A stretch of 64,000 nt of DNA from Alphaproteobacteria bacterium (GTDB taxonomy: Bacteria; Pseudomonadota; Alphaproteobacteria; UBA6615), in contig JAJFJA010000067.1 in NCBI GenBank assembly GCA_021774445.1, positions 1 to 64,000 of the forward strand, given 5' to 3'. Below are positions 53,629 to 63,120 of the stretch, one piece after another. The number at the start of each line of letters is the position of its first letter. Positions within the stretch are counted from its first letter, which is position 1. Both the position numbers and the translations under genes were made by a program. The notes beneath the pieces were generated by a model. The model did not search any database. It was not told the origin of the DNA and worked only from the letters and a program-made list of their open reading frames with translations.

Positions 53629-54192
53629 TCAGAGGCCTTCATGCTCGCGCAAGCGCGGCATCAGCTCGACGAAATTGCAGGGCATATGCCGATAATCGAG
53701 TTGGTCGCGGAGGATGCCGTCCCAGCCGTCCTTGCAGGCCCCCGGCGAGCCGGGCAGCGCGAACAAGTAGGTGCCGCGGGCAACGCCGGCAACGGCGCGG
53801 GACTGGATGGTCGAGGTGCCGATCTTCTGGAAACTGAGCCAGCGGAAGAGTTCGCCGAAGCCGGGAATATCTTTCTCGCTGACCTGCGCCAAGGCTTCCG
53901 GCGTGACGTCGCGGCCGGTCACCCCGGTGCCGCCGGTGGCGATTACGACGTCGATTGCGGGGTCGTCGATCCAATCACGCAGCCGGGTGGTGATACTGCC
54001 GATATCGTCGCGGACGATCTCGCGGGCGGCAAGTTTGTGGCCGGCGTCGGCGATACGCGCCGCCAGCAGATCACCTGATTTGTCATCGGCGGCCGTACGG
54101 CTGTCGGACACCGTCATGACCGCGATGTTGACGGGCAGGAACTGCCGGCCGGTTTCAGAAGGCGCTGAGTTGGGTGCGGAGTTGTTGGCCAT
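53629..54192 (-). CDS. moaB: Molybdenum cofactor biosynthesis protein MoaB
   Basis: The 187-residue product has the MoaB/Mog fold with AVMTVSDSRTAADDKSGDLL at the N-terminus, VVIATGGTGVTGRDVTPEAL and LFALPGSPGACKDGWDGIL near the C-terminus. These bind molybdopterin ahead of adenylylation. The ATG at 54190-54192 is used; the gene overlaps the end of the transglycosylase gene by 38 bases. No other moa or mob gene is in the window. Confidence 0.93.
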   Translation of the reverse strand: MANNSAPNSAPSETGRQFLPVNIAVMTVSDSRTAADDKSGDLLAARIADAGHKLAAREIVRDDIGSITTRLRDWIDDPAIDVVIATGGTGVTGRDVTPEALAQVSEKDIPGFGELFRWLSFQKIGTSTIQSRAVAGVARGTYLFALPGSPGACKDGWDGILRDQLDYRHMPCNFVELMPRLREHEGL

Positions 54193-55969
54193 CCAACGGA
54201 GCATAGCCGGGCCACTGGCCGCCGACAACGGCATCCAAGGTCGGCGTATCCTGACCCATGCGATCGCGGTAAATCCAGAAATTGGACAGCACACGTTCGA
54301 CGAAGATGCGGGTCTCACGGGACGGCAGGCTCTCGATGAAGAGCAGGGGATCGTCGTTGAAGTCCATTTCGCGCAGCCAGGCGCTCAAATTGCCGGGGCC
54401 GGCGTTGTAGGCCACGGCGAGCTTAAACAGATCGCCCTTGACGTTCTGGTCTTCGGTCAGGAGATAATTCACATAACGTTGGCCGAGCGACATGTTGAAT
54501 TCCGGCTCCAACAGCCGATGCCTTTGAGACCCACGCAAGGAGCGTTGGCGGCCGATGAAGCTAGCGGTCGCCGGCATGAGCTGCATGAGGCCGGTGGCGC
54601 CGACCGGGCTCTTGGCACGCTGGTTGAAACTCGACTCTTGGCGGATAAAAGCGAAAACCAGGGCGCGGTCGACATTGAAGCCGCCTTCGGGCTGCCAGTA
54701 GGGCAGCGGGAACATGGCGGCCGGCAAGAGTTCGTCGTCGGCGGCGACGCGGCGGGCCAGCTTGTAGGATAGCGCGGGCATCTCCGTACGCGAAGCGAGT
54801 GCGGTGATGGTCGGGATGAGGTCGTGCCTGGCCGCGGCTAAACCAGTGAGCTCCGTCTCGGCGGTACGAAACTGTCCGACCTGCAGCAGGGCGACGGCAC
54901 GGGCGCCCCGTTCCGTGCCGGCAAGGCGACCGATGGCGCCGCCGTCAAGCGCGGGCAATGTCCAGTCATAATCCAGATCGAGCGCTAGGGCGCGACGCGA
55001 CAGCAGGCCATAGAAGGTGTAAGGATGACCGGCGCCAATGGCGAGCCAGCGATTTACCTCAGCCGGTTTACGGTCGACGAGATAAGCGCGCGCGGCCCAA
55101 TAAGCGCCCGCAGCGATGTTCCAGCCGGACGCGGTGCGAGAGGCGGCAAGGGTGCTGAATTGCTGCTGCGCCTCGGTGAAGCGTCCGGAGCGCCAAGCCG
55201 CCAACCCGGCCCACCAATGGACCAACGGCTCGGCATCGCTATACCCCGCGGGCACACTCGCCGCGGCCGCCAGAGCCTTGTCGTCGACTCCGGCGCGGAA
55301 ATAGCCGCGGACGATGAGCGAGAGGGCGTCGACAACTTCCGCCGGGGCCAGGATATGCTGGGATGATGGGGCCTCGAGGACCTGCAGCGCGCCGGTCGGC
55401 CAACCGCTGCTCACACGACGGCGGATCTCAGCTTTGATATTGGCGACCTGGCGGCGCTGGGCGCGGCTGCGCTCGGGGATGTCGGTGGCGCTGCTCTGAT
55501 TGGTGGTGACCGCCGGGAGGCCGTTGACGATGGCGCTCTTCGGCGCGCGGGCCCCTGACGGCATGCGACGGACGGCCAGCTTATAGATGCGCTGGGCCTG
55601 GGGATGGTCGGCATAGTCGGCGAGCCAGGCCCGCAGCTCCTTAAAGCCCGAGCGATATTTGGTCGGGTGCAAATAACGCTGGGCCAGGAGGTGACCGATC
55701 AGGCGGGTATCCTCCAAGCGCGAAACCCGCTGCTTGGCCTCTTGCCAGTGACCGTCTTCCTGAAGGGCGAAAATCTCGCGGTAGAGCGCTACATCGGCGC
55801 GGGACAGCACGCCCGCGACCTCACCCAACCCGGCGACGGCGACGGAACCGGGCCCGACGAGCGCGGTTTCCACCGGCTGATCGGCCGCGGCCGCCGGCGC
55901 CGTGGCGACCAGAGCGACCGCGAGGGCCAGCAGAGGTGTGTGAATGAAACGCTGGAGAAAAGGGGACAA
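54155..55969 (-). CDS. slt: Soluble lytic murein transglycosylase
   Basis: The 604-residue periplasmic enzyme has a signal peptide (LLALAVALVATAPAAAA) and a large helical superhelix. The C-terminal SLT domain has catalytic glutamate in RQESSFNQRAKSPVGATGLMQLMP and the AYNAGPGNLSAWLR motif. It cleaves peptidoglycan with formation of 1,6-anhydro ends. The start is a TTG at 55967-55969; a weak ribosome site leaves this open. The region upstream to the uracil glycosylase gene is AT-richer and contains a TTAAC...GTTAA inverted pair near 56085-56105. Confidence 0.93.
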   Translation of the reverse strand: MSPFLQRFIHTPLLALAVALVATAPAAAADQPVETALVGPGSVAVAGLGEVAGVLSRADVALYREIFALQEDGHWQEAKQRVSRLEDTRLIGHLLAQRYLHPTKYRSGFKELRAWLADYADHPQAQRIYKLAVRRMPSGARAPKSAIVNGLPAVTTNQSSATDIPERSRAQRRQVANIKAEIRRRVSSGWPTGALQVLEAPSSQHILAPAEVVDALSLIVRGYFRAGVDDKALAAAASVPAGYSDAEPLVHWWAGLAAWRSGRFTEAQQQFSTLAASRTASGWNIAAGAYWAARAYLVDRKPAEVNRWLAIGAGHPYTFYGLLSRRALALDLDYDWTLPALDGGAIGRLAGTERGARAVALLQVGQFRTAETELTGLAAARHDLIPTITALASRTEMPALSYKLARRVAADDELLPAAMFPLPYWQPEGGFNVDRALVFAFIRQESSFNQRAKSPVGATGLMQLMPATASFIGRQRSLRGSQRHRLLEPEFNMSLGQRYVNYLLTEDQNVKGDLFKLAVAYNAGPGNLSAWLREMDFNDDPLLFIESLPSRETRIFVERVLSNFWIYRDRMGQDTPTLDAVVGGQWPGYAPLDGQQLRTQLSAF

Positions 55970-56143
55970 GACCTGTTCCGAGATTGTTTCACCGTGGCGG
56001 GAGGGTAGGGCGGCGCCTCGTCGAGGGACAAGGCGCCAAAAGGGATACCGCCTAGGTAATATTTTGGAGTGGCTCCCCTTAACATATTGTTTTCAAGGGT
56101 TAAGTAATCGAAAATGTGAAGGGATTATGGCGATTTAGCGGCG

Positions 56144-56968
56144 TTATGGGAGGCGCTGCCGGATGGTTAACAGGTCGCGCCAGGCAGCACGCTTCTGCGC
56201 TGATTGACGCAGGAGGTAGGCCGGATGGTAAGTCGCCATGGCCGGAATCGGCGTGGTTGAGGCGCCTGGCGGGGCATAATCGAACCAGCGGCCACGCAGC
56301 CGGGTAATGCCCTCGGTGGTGCGGAGCAGGGTCTTGGCGGCGGTACCGCCAAGAAAAACCAAGACCGCCGGGGCGACCAGCTCAATGTGGCGCTCAATAA
56401 ACGGTAGGCAGGCGGTGATCTCGGCAGAAGTCGGCTGACGGTTGCCGGGCGGCCGCCAGGGGAGAATATTGGTGATATAGACGGTGGTGCGGTCGAGACC
56501 GACATAGCTCAACATGACATCCAGCAATTGGCCGCTGGCGCCGACAAAGGGCAGGCCTTGGCGATCCTCATCGCGGCCGGGGGCCTCGCCGACCAGCATC
56601 AGCCGCGCTTGCGGGTTGCCGTCGCCAAAAACCAGATTGGTGGCGGTGTTTTTCAAGGCGCAGCCGTCGAAGGCGGCCAAGGCGGCGCGCAAAGCGGCCA
56701 GGTCGGGGGCTTGCGCCGCTAGACTGCGGGCGTTGGCACCGAGTTCCGCGGCCGAGGCCAGCGGTGCCGAGGGCTCGGGTTGCCGGGCTCGAGCGGCGGG
56801 TGAGCGTTGAGTGGCCGGCTCGGCGGGTGGCGTTGCGGGCTGTGCCGTGGGTTTCGCGGTTATCTTGGTGCGGTCGACGGGGTGTTCGCCGATGGCTTCA
56901 TCGACACCGCTGGCAAGTTGCCACTGCAAGGCGGCGAGGAGATCGGCACGGTTATACTGTGTGTTCAT
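56144..56968 (-). CDS. Uracil-DNA glycosylase, type 4
   Basis: The 274-residue protein excises uracil from DNA. The C-terminal domain shows the type 4 motifs FDGCALKNTATNLVFGDGNP, GEAPGRDEDRQGLPFVG and NILPWRPPGNRQPTSAE, and the late ATYHPAYLLRQ. It carries cysteines for an iron-sulfur cluster, with DGC in the first motif and ACLPF after. The N-terminal 90 residues are a proline- and alanine-rich extension. Start ATG 56966-56968. It is divergent from ETF-QO. Confidence 0.9.
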   Translation of the reverse strand: MNTQYNRADLLAALQWQLASGVDEAIGEHPVDRTKITAKPTAQPATPPAEPATQRSPAARARQPEPSAPLASAAELGANARSLAAQAPDLAALRAALAAFDGCALKNTATNLVFGDGNPQARLMLVGEAPGRDEDRQGLPFVGASGQLLDVMLSYVGLDRTTVYITNILPWRPPGNRQPTSAEITACLPFIERHIELVAPAVLVFLGGTAAKTLLRTTEGITRLRGRWFDYAPPGASTTPIPAMATYHPAYLLRQSAQKRAAWRDLLTIRQRLP

Positions 56969-57075
56969 GGTCACGACAGTAGTGTAACAAGTGTGACGCG
57001 GGCCGCCATGGCGGATCGGGTGCGGGGAGCGAGAAACTGACTGATACGACCGGCAACGTCGTCGAGCGCGAGGCT

Positions 57076-58707
57076 ATGACCTATGACGTGGTCATTGTGG
57101 GCGCCGGTCCGGCCGGTTTGAGCGCGGCGATACGGCTCAAGCAACTGGCGGCGGAGGCAGGCCGCGAGATCGGCGTATGCGTGCTGGAAAAGGGCTCGGA
57201 AGTCGGGGCGCACATCCTGTCCGGGGCGGTGCTGGAGCCACGGGCGTTGAATGAGTTGATCCCGGATTGGCGGGAGAAGGGAGCGCCTCTCAACACGCCG
57301 GTGCAGGCCGAGAAGTTCCTGTTCCTTAACGAGCGCAAGCATTTTTCGGTGCCGCATATGCTGCTGCCGCCGGCGATGCGTAACCGCGGCAACTACATCA
57401 TTAGCCTGGGCAATTTCTGTCGTTGGCTGGCGGAGCAGGCGGAAACCCTGGGGGTGGAGATCTATCCCGGATTCGCCGCGCGCTCGATGCTTTATGGCGA
57501 AGACGGCCAGGTGCGCGGCGTGATCACGGGGGATCAAGGGATCGGCCGCGACGGCGAGCCCGGGCCGGCCTACACACCCGGCATGGAATTGCGGGCCACC
57601 TATACGCTGTTCGCGGAAGGTTGCCGCGGCCATCTCGGCAAAGAGTTGATGGAACGCTTCGACCTGCGCGACGGCGTGGCGCCACAGACCTATGCCCTGG
57701 GTCTCAAAGAGTTGTGGGAAGTCGATCCGGCGCAGCACCGGCCGGGGCTGGTGATGCATAGCGCGGGCTGGCCGCTGGACCGACAGACTTATGGCGGGTC
57801 GTTCATCTACCACTTGGAGGATAACGAGGTCGCGGTCGGATTCGTGGTCGGCCTCGACTACCGCAATCCTTATCTATCGCCGTTCGAGGAGTTTCAGCGG
57901 TTCAAGAGTCATCCGTCGATCCGCCCGTTGCTGGAAGGCGGACGACGGATCAGCTACGGCGCGCGGGCGCTCAATGAAGGCGGCTTGCAGTCGCTGCCGA
58001 AACTGGTGTTTCCCGGCGGGGCGTTGACGGGGTGCGACGCGGGGACGCTGAACGGCCCGAAAATCAAAGGTACTCACACCGCCATGAAATCCGGGATGCT
58101 GGCGGCGGAGGCGGCCTTCGCGGCGCTGGCAGACCCAGCACCGGCGCCGGTGCTGACGGACTATGAAAAGGCGTTCGGCGAGTCCTGGGTGCAAAAGGAA
58201 CTGCGTCAGGCGCGCAATTTTCGACCCGCTTTCAAGCATGGCTTGGTTTTGGGCACCTTGCTGGTCGGCCTCGATCAGGTCGTGTTGCGGGGCCGCGCCC
58301 CTTGGACGTTGCAGCATGGCCATGCCGATCACCAGAGTCTGGACAATAAGGCCGATGCTGCGGCACCCGACTATCCAAAGCCGGACGGCAAGATCACCTT
58401 CGATCGCTTGTCTTCGGTGTTCATTTCGAACACCAATCATGAGGAAGATCAGCCGGCGCATCTGCTGCTAAAGGACGATACCGTGCCCGTGGCGGTCAAT
58501 CTGGCCGAGTTCGATGCCCCGGAGCAGCGCTACTGTCCGGCCGGCGTTTACGAAATCGTAACCGAGGATGACGGAAGCAGGGCACGTCTGCAGATCAACG
58601 CGCAGAATTGCGTGCATTGCAAAACATGCGATATCAAGGATCCGACGCAAAATATCGAGTGGGTTACGCCGGAAGGCGGGGGTGGGCCGAACTACCCGAA
58701 TATGTAA
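57076..58707 (+). CDS. Electron transfer flavoprotein-ubiquinone oxidoreductase
   Basis: ETF-QO passes electrons from ETF to ubiquinone in the inner membrane. The 543-residue protein starts with an FAD-binding VIVGAGPAGLSAAIRLKQ fold. It carries VLEKGSEVGAHILSGAV and the membrane-binding region, and ends in a [4Fe-4S] domain with CPAGVYEI and INAQNCVHCKTCDIKDPTQNI. The length is standard. It links fatty-acid and amino-acid catabolism to the quinone pool made by ubiD and ubiA elsewhere in the window. Confidence 0.96.
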   Translation: MTYDVVIVGAGPAGLSAAIRLKQLAAEAGREIGVCVLEKGSEVGAHILSGAVLEPRALNELIPDWREKGAPLNTPVQAEKFLFLNERKHFSVPHMLLPPAMRNRGNYIISLGNFCRWLAEQAETLGVEIYPGFAARSMLYGEDGQVRGVITGDQGIGRDGEPGPAYTPGMELRATYTLFAEGCRGHLGKELMERFDLRDGVAPQTYALGLKELWEVDPAQHRPGLVMHSAGWPLDRQTYGGSFIYHLEDNEVAVGFVVGLDYRNPYLSPFEEFQRFKSHPSIRPLLEGGRRISYGARALNEGGLQSLPKLVFPGGALTGCDAGTLNGPKIKGTHTAMKSGMLAAEAAFAALADPAPAPVLTDYEKAFGESWVQKELRQARNFRPAFKHGLVLGTLLVGLDQVVLRGRAPWTLQHGHADHQSLDNKADAAAPDYPKPDGKITFDRLSSVFISNTNHEEDQPAHLLLKDDTVPVAVNLAEFDAPEQRYCPAGVYEIVTEDDGSRARLQINAQNCVHCKTCDIKDPTQNIEWVTPEGGGGPNYPNM

Positions 58708-58830
58708 CACGGGCCAGGAGAATTCCTTTTGGGTCCGGCGAAAACGTAACAATATCGTGTCCTAGTCCTGGCTGGTTGCGTCGGCTAGACTTTGGGTCGG
58801 GGCGTGCGCCTGGGAACAGGAGTGATACCA

Positions 58831-60633
58831 GTGCCGAAATCGGCTGAAAGCAGTAGCTTGCGAGTTCGTCTGGGGGCCGCCGGTGCGGTGGGCGCCCTGC
58901 TGGTCCTAGGCGGCTGCGCGTCGAGCCAAGCCAGCACCGAGGTGGCGCTTAGCGACAACAGCATTGTGCTGTCGGCGCCCGGCCAAGAGTCGGAGGCGCG
59001 GGCCGCGCGGATCGACGTCGGCGGCTCCGTCTATGGCAAGTTTCTGGCGGCGCGGCATGCCGAAATTCAGGGTGAATACGCGCGTGCGGCGGATCTGCTG
59101 CTCGGCGTCTTAGAGACAGCCCCCGACGATACCGACCTGTTGCGTCGGACCCATATGCTGCTGGCCAGCGAAGGCCGGATCGCGGAAGCGGTGCCGTTGG
59201 CCGAGCGACTGGAGGATCTCGACTCCAAAGGGCCGTTCGCGAATATCACGTTGGCGGTCGAGGATATCAGGGCCGGCGACTTCGCCGCGGCCGAGCAGCG
59301 CCTCGACGTGGTCGAGCGGCGCGGCACCAACCAGTTGCTGGTACCGTTGTTGAGGGCCTGGGCGCTGCATGGCGCGGGGCGAACCGATGAGGCGATGGAC
59401 GAGTTGGGGCCGTTGGCCGAGGTCAATGGCTTTGCGGTGATCGAGGGACTGCATAGTGGCTTGATCGCCGATCTCGCGGGTGACGGAAAGGCCGCCGAGG
59501 CGGCGTTCGAAAAAGCGGCGGGCAATGGGGCCATCCCGCTGCGACTGGCCGTGGCGCAGGCGTCGTTGCTGAGCCGCGAAGGACGGTGGGACGAGGCGGA
59601 AGCGGCGCTCGACGCGTTTCGGGTCCAGCAGAGCGACGATTTTCTGCTGCGCCCGGCCGCGGACGCGGTGGCGAAGCGGCAGACGGTGCCGCGCACGGTG
59701 ACGAGTTCTGCGGAAGGCATGGCGGAGGCGCTGGTCAGCGTCGCCCGCGCGCTTAACCGCGATGGCGGCGATATTTCGGCGCTGATATATACCCGGCTGG
59801 CGTTAGCCCTGCGACCCGAAAATCCGATGACGCAAGCGCTGTTGGCGGATGTGCTGGCCAACCAAGGCCGGCAGGAAGGTGCGATCGAAATCTTGCAGCG
59901 GATAGATGCGGAGTCACCCTATTCCTGGTTCGCCCGCCAAAGCTTGGCACAAATGCTGGAGGCGACCGGCAAGTTCGACGAGGCGATCGCGCTGCTGGAT
60001 CAAATGGTGGGTGAGCGTCCCGATCGGGTCGAGGCAGCCCAAACTCTGGGCGATTTGCTGCGTCTGAACGACCGCTTCGATGAGGCCGTGGATGCGTACG
60101 ACGTCGCGGTGGACCGGGTTGGGGAGATCGATCAGCGGCATTGGCGGCTGTTGTATACGCGCGGTATCGCGCTGGAGCGGAGCAAAGACTGGTCGCGCGC
60201 CGAGCAGGATTTTCTCAGAGCCCTGGAACTCCAGCCCCGGCAGCCGCTGGTGCTGAACTATCTCGGCTATTCCTGGGTGGAGAAGGGGCTGAACTTGGAT
60301 CGAGCCCGGCGGATGATCGAGGACGCGGTGGAGCAGCGTCCCGGGGACGGCTTTATCGTCGATTCGATGGGCTGGGTGCTGTATCAGCTGGGCGACTATT
60401 CCGACGCCGTGGTCCAACTGGAGCGGGCGGTTTCTCTGGAACCGGGTGACCCGATTATCAATGACCATCTCGGGGATGCCTACTGGCTGGTCGGCCGGAG
60501 TGCGGAGGCGCGCTTTCAATGGAACCGGGCTTTGGGAGCCGATCCCGAGGAAGACCTGGAAGCGGTGATCAACGAAAAGCTACAGGGCCGGTCGCTGCCC
60601 AAGCCGACCCCGGTGGGTGAGCGCGACAGCTAG
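58831..60633 (+). CDS. TPR-repeat lipoprotein
   Basis: The 600-residue protein has a lipobox (LVLGGCASS) after a short N-terminal region. It then consists of about a dozen helical repeats of the tetratricopeptide type: many A-x2-L-L-x4 helices, and near the C-terminus LDRARRMIEDAVEQRPGDGFIVDSMGWVLYQL. I chose the GTG at 58831, which has ACAGGAG eight bases upstream. It is probably anchored to a membrane and scaffolds a periplasmic complex. The neighbouring order with ETF-QO is one I recall from alphaproteobacteria. Confidence 0.85.
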   Translation: MPKSAESSSLRVRLGAAGAVGALLVLGGCASSQASTEVALSDNSIVLSAPGQESEARAARIDVGGSVYGKFLAARHAEIQGEYARAADLLLGVLETAPDDTDLLRRTHMLLASEGRIAEAVPLAERLEDLDSKGPFANITLAVEDIRAGDFAAAEQRLDVVERRGTNQLLVPLLRAWALHGAGRTDEAMDELGPLAEVNGFAVIEGLHSGLIADLAGDGKAAEAAFEKAAGNGAIPLRLAVAQASLLSREGRWDEAEAALDAFRVQQSDDFLLRPAADAVAKRQTVPRTVTSSAEGMAEALVSVARALNRDGGDISALIYTRLALALRPENPMTQALLADVLANQGRQEGAIEILQRIDAESPYSWFARQSLAQMLEATGKFDEAIALLDQMVGERPDRVEAAQTLGDLLRLNDRFDEAVDAYDVAVDRVGEIDQRHWRLLYTRGIALERSKDWSRAEQDFLRALELQPRQPLVLNYLGYSWVEKGLNLDRARRMIEDAVEQRPGDGFIVDSMGWVLYQLGDYSDAVVQLERAVSLEPGDPIINDHLGDAYWLVGRSAEARFQWNRALGADPEEDLEAVINEKLQGRSLPKPTPVGERDS

Positions 60634-60643
60634 AGTCACGGCG

Positions 60644-62125
60644 TCAGCGGGGACTGGTCACCGCCAGCAGATGTTCGAGTAGTGTGGCGGTCGCTTCGCC
60701 ATCGACGCGGAGTCCCAATTGGGCCTGATAGTCGCGGATCGCGGCGCGGGTAGCGGGGCCGAGAATACCGTTTGGCGCGGCGTCGAAAAAATCCAATTCC
60801 CCTAAGAGCTGCTGGATCTGCAGTACGGAGTCGCGGCTGAACTCGGTTCGGGCGGTCGGTCGCGCCGCAGGCCGGGCGGCACTACCGCCGGGGGTCGGGC
60901 GAAGCCTGGGCACCAATAGTGCGGCCCGCTCGGCGGCCCGCTCACTGCCATTGGCCACGGCGGCCTGGTACCAATAATAGGCACCATCGGGATCGGCCGG
61001 GCCGGCCGCGCCATCCTCAAGAATGGTGGCCAAGGCGAATTGGGCGTCGGCATCGCCTTGCTCGGCCGCGCGTTGCAGCCAGGCCGCGGCTTCCGGGTAG
61101 TTCCGGTCGACGCCGGCACCGCGGGCATAAGCAAGGCCGAGCGCATACTGGGCCTTGAGGTAGTTCTGCTCGGCGGCGCTGTGGAACCAAATGGCCGCTT
61201 GGGTGGGGTTGCGCGGGCCGCCAAGGCCGCGGCTATAGACCACCCCGAGATTGTATTGCGCCTCGGCCAAACCGGCAGTGGCGGCCGCGGTGAACCAGCG
61301 GGTCGCGGCGGCGTGGTCCTGGGGCACGGCACGGCCCTGGATATAAAGTAGTGCGAGGCGGGCTTGCGCCGAAGGATCGCCGCGCTCGGCCTCGCGCAGC
61401 AACGCCTCAGGGTCGCTGCTTCGGCCGGCGGCCGTCGGTTGGGCGAGGGGGAGGGTTTGCGGTAGTTCCGCGACGGCGCTGCCGGCAATGGCGGTATTGA
61501 AATTCGCCCCCAGCAGGATCGATTCGGCCGGTCCTTTTAGGACGGCGAACCAAATCGCGACGAAGGCGGCGATGAGTCCGGAGGACATCAGGGCCGTGCC
61601 GATCAGGATGCGGGTGACAAGCCGACCGGCGCGGCGGGAGCGCGATGGGGTGGCGTCAGCCTGGGCGTCGCGACCTCGCGCTCGTTCCTGCCGGCGTTTG
61701 CGGCGTCTGCCGTCAGGGGACGGCTCGAGACTATCGCTACTCTCGACGGGGCGGGAGTCCTTCTCGACAAACAGGGTAGTGCGCGGCAGCAGGCGTTTAT
61801 GCCGCTCCAGGGTGTCGATCCGCAGGGTCAGGGTTTCGATGGCATCGCGGACCGGTCCGAGGGTCGCGGTGGCGCGGGTCTGGCTGTCACTAACTTGCTT
61901 CTCGAACTCCGCGATCGCGGCGGCCAAAGACCGTGGGCCGGCGGCAGCCGCGGACGGCGGCGGCGCCGGCCGCGCCGGATCGGTCGCCAGCGGGCTCGTC
62001 GTATCCTTGATCGCTTGGTCGATCCAGGCGCCGATGCCAAGGTCAGCCGCGGCCGCGGCAACCCGTGCCGCCTCGCGTGCCTCGTCGCCGACGCCCTTAA
62101 CGCTCCAGGGGCGAAGCTTCTGCAT
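60644..62125 (-). CDS. Membrane protein with N-terminal KGV module, Sel1 repeats and peptidoglycan-binding domain
   Basis: The 493-residue protein starts with a conserved module (PWSVKGVGDEAREAARVAAA, about residues 6-26, followed by LGIGAWIDQAI). It then has a disordered and basic region, one membrane helix (ILIGTALMSSGLIAAFVAIW, near 170-190) and four to five Sel1 repeats (for example AEAQYNLGVVYSRG, KAQYALGLAYARG). A C-terminal PG_binding_1 domain (LLGELDFFDAAPNGILGPATRAAIRDYQ) ends it. The order resembles PodJ-like polarity proteins of alphaproteobacteria. It may link cell envelope sites to cytoplasmic partners. The neighbouring small gene shares the N-terminal module. Confidence 0.85.
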   Translation of the reverse strand: MQKLRPWSVKGVGDEAREAARVAAAAADLGIGAWIDQAIKDTTSPLATDPARPAPPPSAAAAGPRSLAAAIAEFEKQVSDSQTRATATLGPVRDAIETLTLRIDTLERHKRLLPRTTLFVEKDSRPVESSDSLEPSPDGRRRKRRQERARGRDAQADATPSRSRRAGRLVTRILIGTALMSSGLIAAFVAIWFAVLKGPAESILLGANFNTAIAGSAVAELPQTLPLAQPTAAGRSSDPEALLREAERGDPSAQARLALLYIQGRAVPQDHAAATRWFTAAATAGLAEAQYNLGVVYSRGLGGPRNPTQAAIWFHSAAEQNYLKAQYALGLAYARGAGVDRNYPEAAAWLQRAAEQGDADAQFALATILEDGAAGPADPDGAYYWYQAAVANGSERAAERAALLVPRLRPTPGGSAARPAARPTARTEFSRDSVLQIQQLLGELDFFDAAPNGILGPATRAAIRDYQAQLGLRVDGEATATLLEHLLAVTSPR

Positions 62126-62271
62126 ATAACGAACTACCCCGGTAATGCGACTCGGTAGGCCCGTCGAGTCGCTTGCGAAATAGCAAAGTTGTCGGGCTTT
62201 GCCTACATCTTTACAAAACGTGGTTTACCAAGGGTTAACCGCGGTAGGGCCGGCGGTAGCTCCGGGGGGCG

Positions 62272-62646
62272 CTACCGGCGTTTGGCGGCGCGCGGTGTCA
62301 CGTGAATATGGTTCTCCATATCCTCGACCCGCGTGGTCAGCTGCTCGACCAGTTTACGCAGCGGCGCGGCGATATCGGCTGTGTGTTGCTCGGTTGCGGC
62401 TACGCGCGCCGCCAAGCGCTGCAGGGCATCAATGACAGGCTCTTCCGGCAGATCCTCCGTCGCGCGGGCGGCGGCGGCCTGACGGTCGCTCTCGGTATCC
62501 GCGAGCTGACCGACGGAGGCGCCGAGGATGGTCTGGTCGAGCCAGGCGCCGATGGTCAACCCTGCGGCGGCCGCGGCTTCCTTGGCGGCGTCGCGGGCCT
62601 CGTAGCTGACCCCCTTGATGCTCCAAGGCATGTTGGACTTTGCCAT
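62272..62646 (-). CDS. Small protein sharing the N-terminal KGV module
   Basis: The 124-residue protein begins PWSIKGVSYEARDAAKEAAA, then LTIGAWLDQTI, in close parallel to the start of the adjacent gene (residues 6-40). The remainder is a charged helix with a coiled-coil-like C-terminus (LVEQLTTRVEDMENHI). No other domain is visible. AGGAAGG lies six bases before the ATG at 62644-62646, which is preferred over the ATG at 62652. It could be a short partner or regulator of the membrane protein next door. Confidence 0.75.
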   Translation of the reverse strand: MAKSNMPWSIKGVSYEARDAAKEAAAAAGLTIGAWLDQTILGASVGQLADTESDRQAAAARATEDLPEEPVIDALQRLAARVAATEQHTADIAAPLRKLVEQLTTRVEDMENHIHVTPRAAKRR

Positions 62647-62785
62647 GCCCATCCTTCCTGATCAGATGCTGGTGAGGGAGGCAAATATAGTCGATTCGCG
62701 GCATGCTGTCGTCCGGATTGGTGGCGCCTGCCGTATTGCCAGAAGATGCGCGGGTAAGTATCGTCCCGCCGACGTCACGTGACAT

Positions 62786-62860
62786 TGGGGCGTAGCCAAG
62801 CGGTAAGGCAACGGGTTTTGATCCCGTGATTCGCAGGTTCGATCCCTGCCGCCCCAGCCA
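62786..62860 (+). tRNA. tRNA-Gln (anticodon TTG)
   Basis: The sequence folds as a standard 75-base tRNA. Acceptor TGGGGCG pairs with CGCCCCA, with G as the discriminator and CCA encoded in the gene. The anticodon stem ACGGG/CCCGT encloses the seven-base loop TTTTGAT, placing TTG at the anticodon. The T arm GCAGG-TTCGATC-CCTGC is perfect. The downstream 260 bases up to the next ORF contain no other gene I can support. Confidence 0.97.
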
Positions 62861-63120
62861 GTCCCGTAACTAATTTATTTTATTACTTAAATCTCCACCT
62901 TTACTGCCCAAACCGAGGCCATATTCAGGCCCGGCTGACTAGCCTTCTCGTAGCAGAGTATCTACGTGGGGCCGTGGCACTGAATGCGCCTCCGTGGATC
63001 ACTTGGCGAGGTTGTCACACTTGCCGCCCATTTGGTTTCGCAGGTTTGGTACCTGGTAAGGGTTTGCCGACATATTCAGCGGATAGTCGTCTTGCGAGAT
63101 CGAAGACAGAGAGCGCTGAT

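Noticed and set aside
62254..62278. Possible terminator (CGGTAGC ... GCTACCG) at the end of the small KGV-module gene
   Set aside because: The stem is only seven bases long, overlaps the stop codon and has no T-run, so support is weak.
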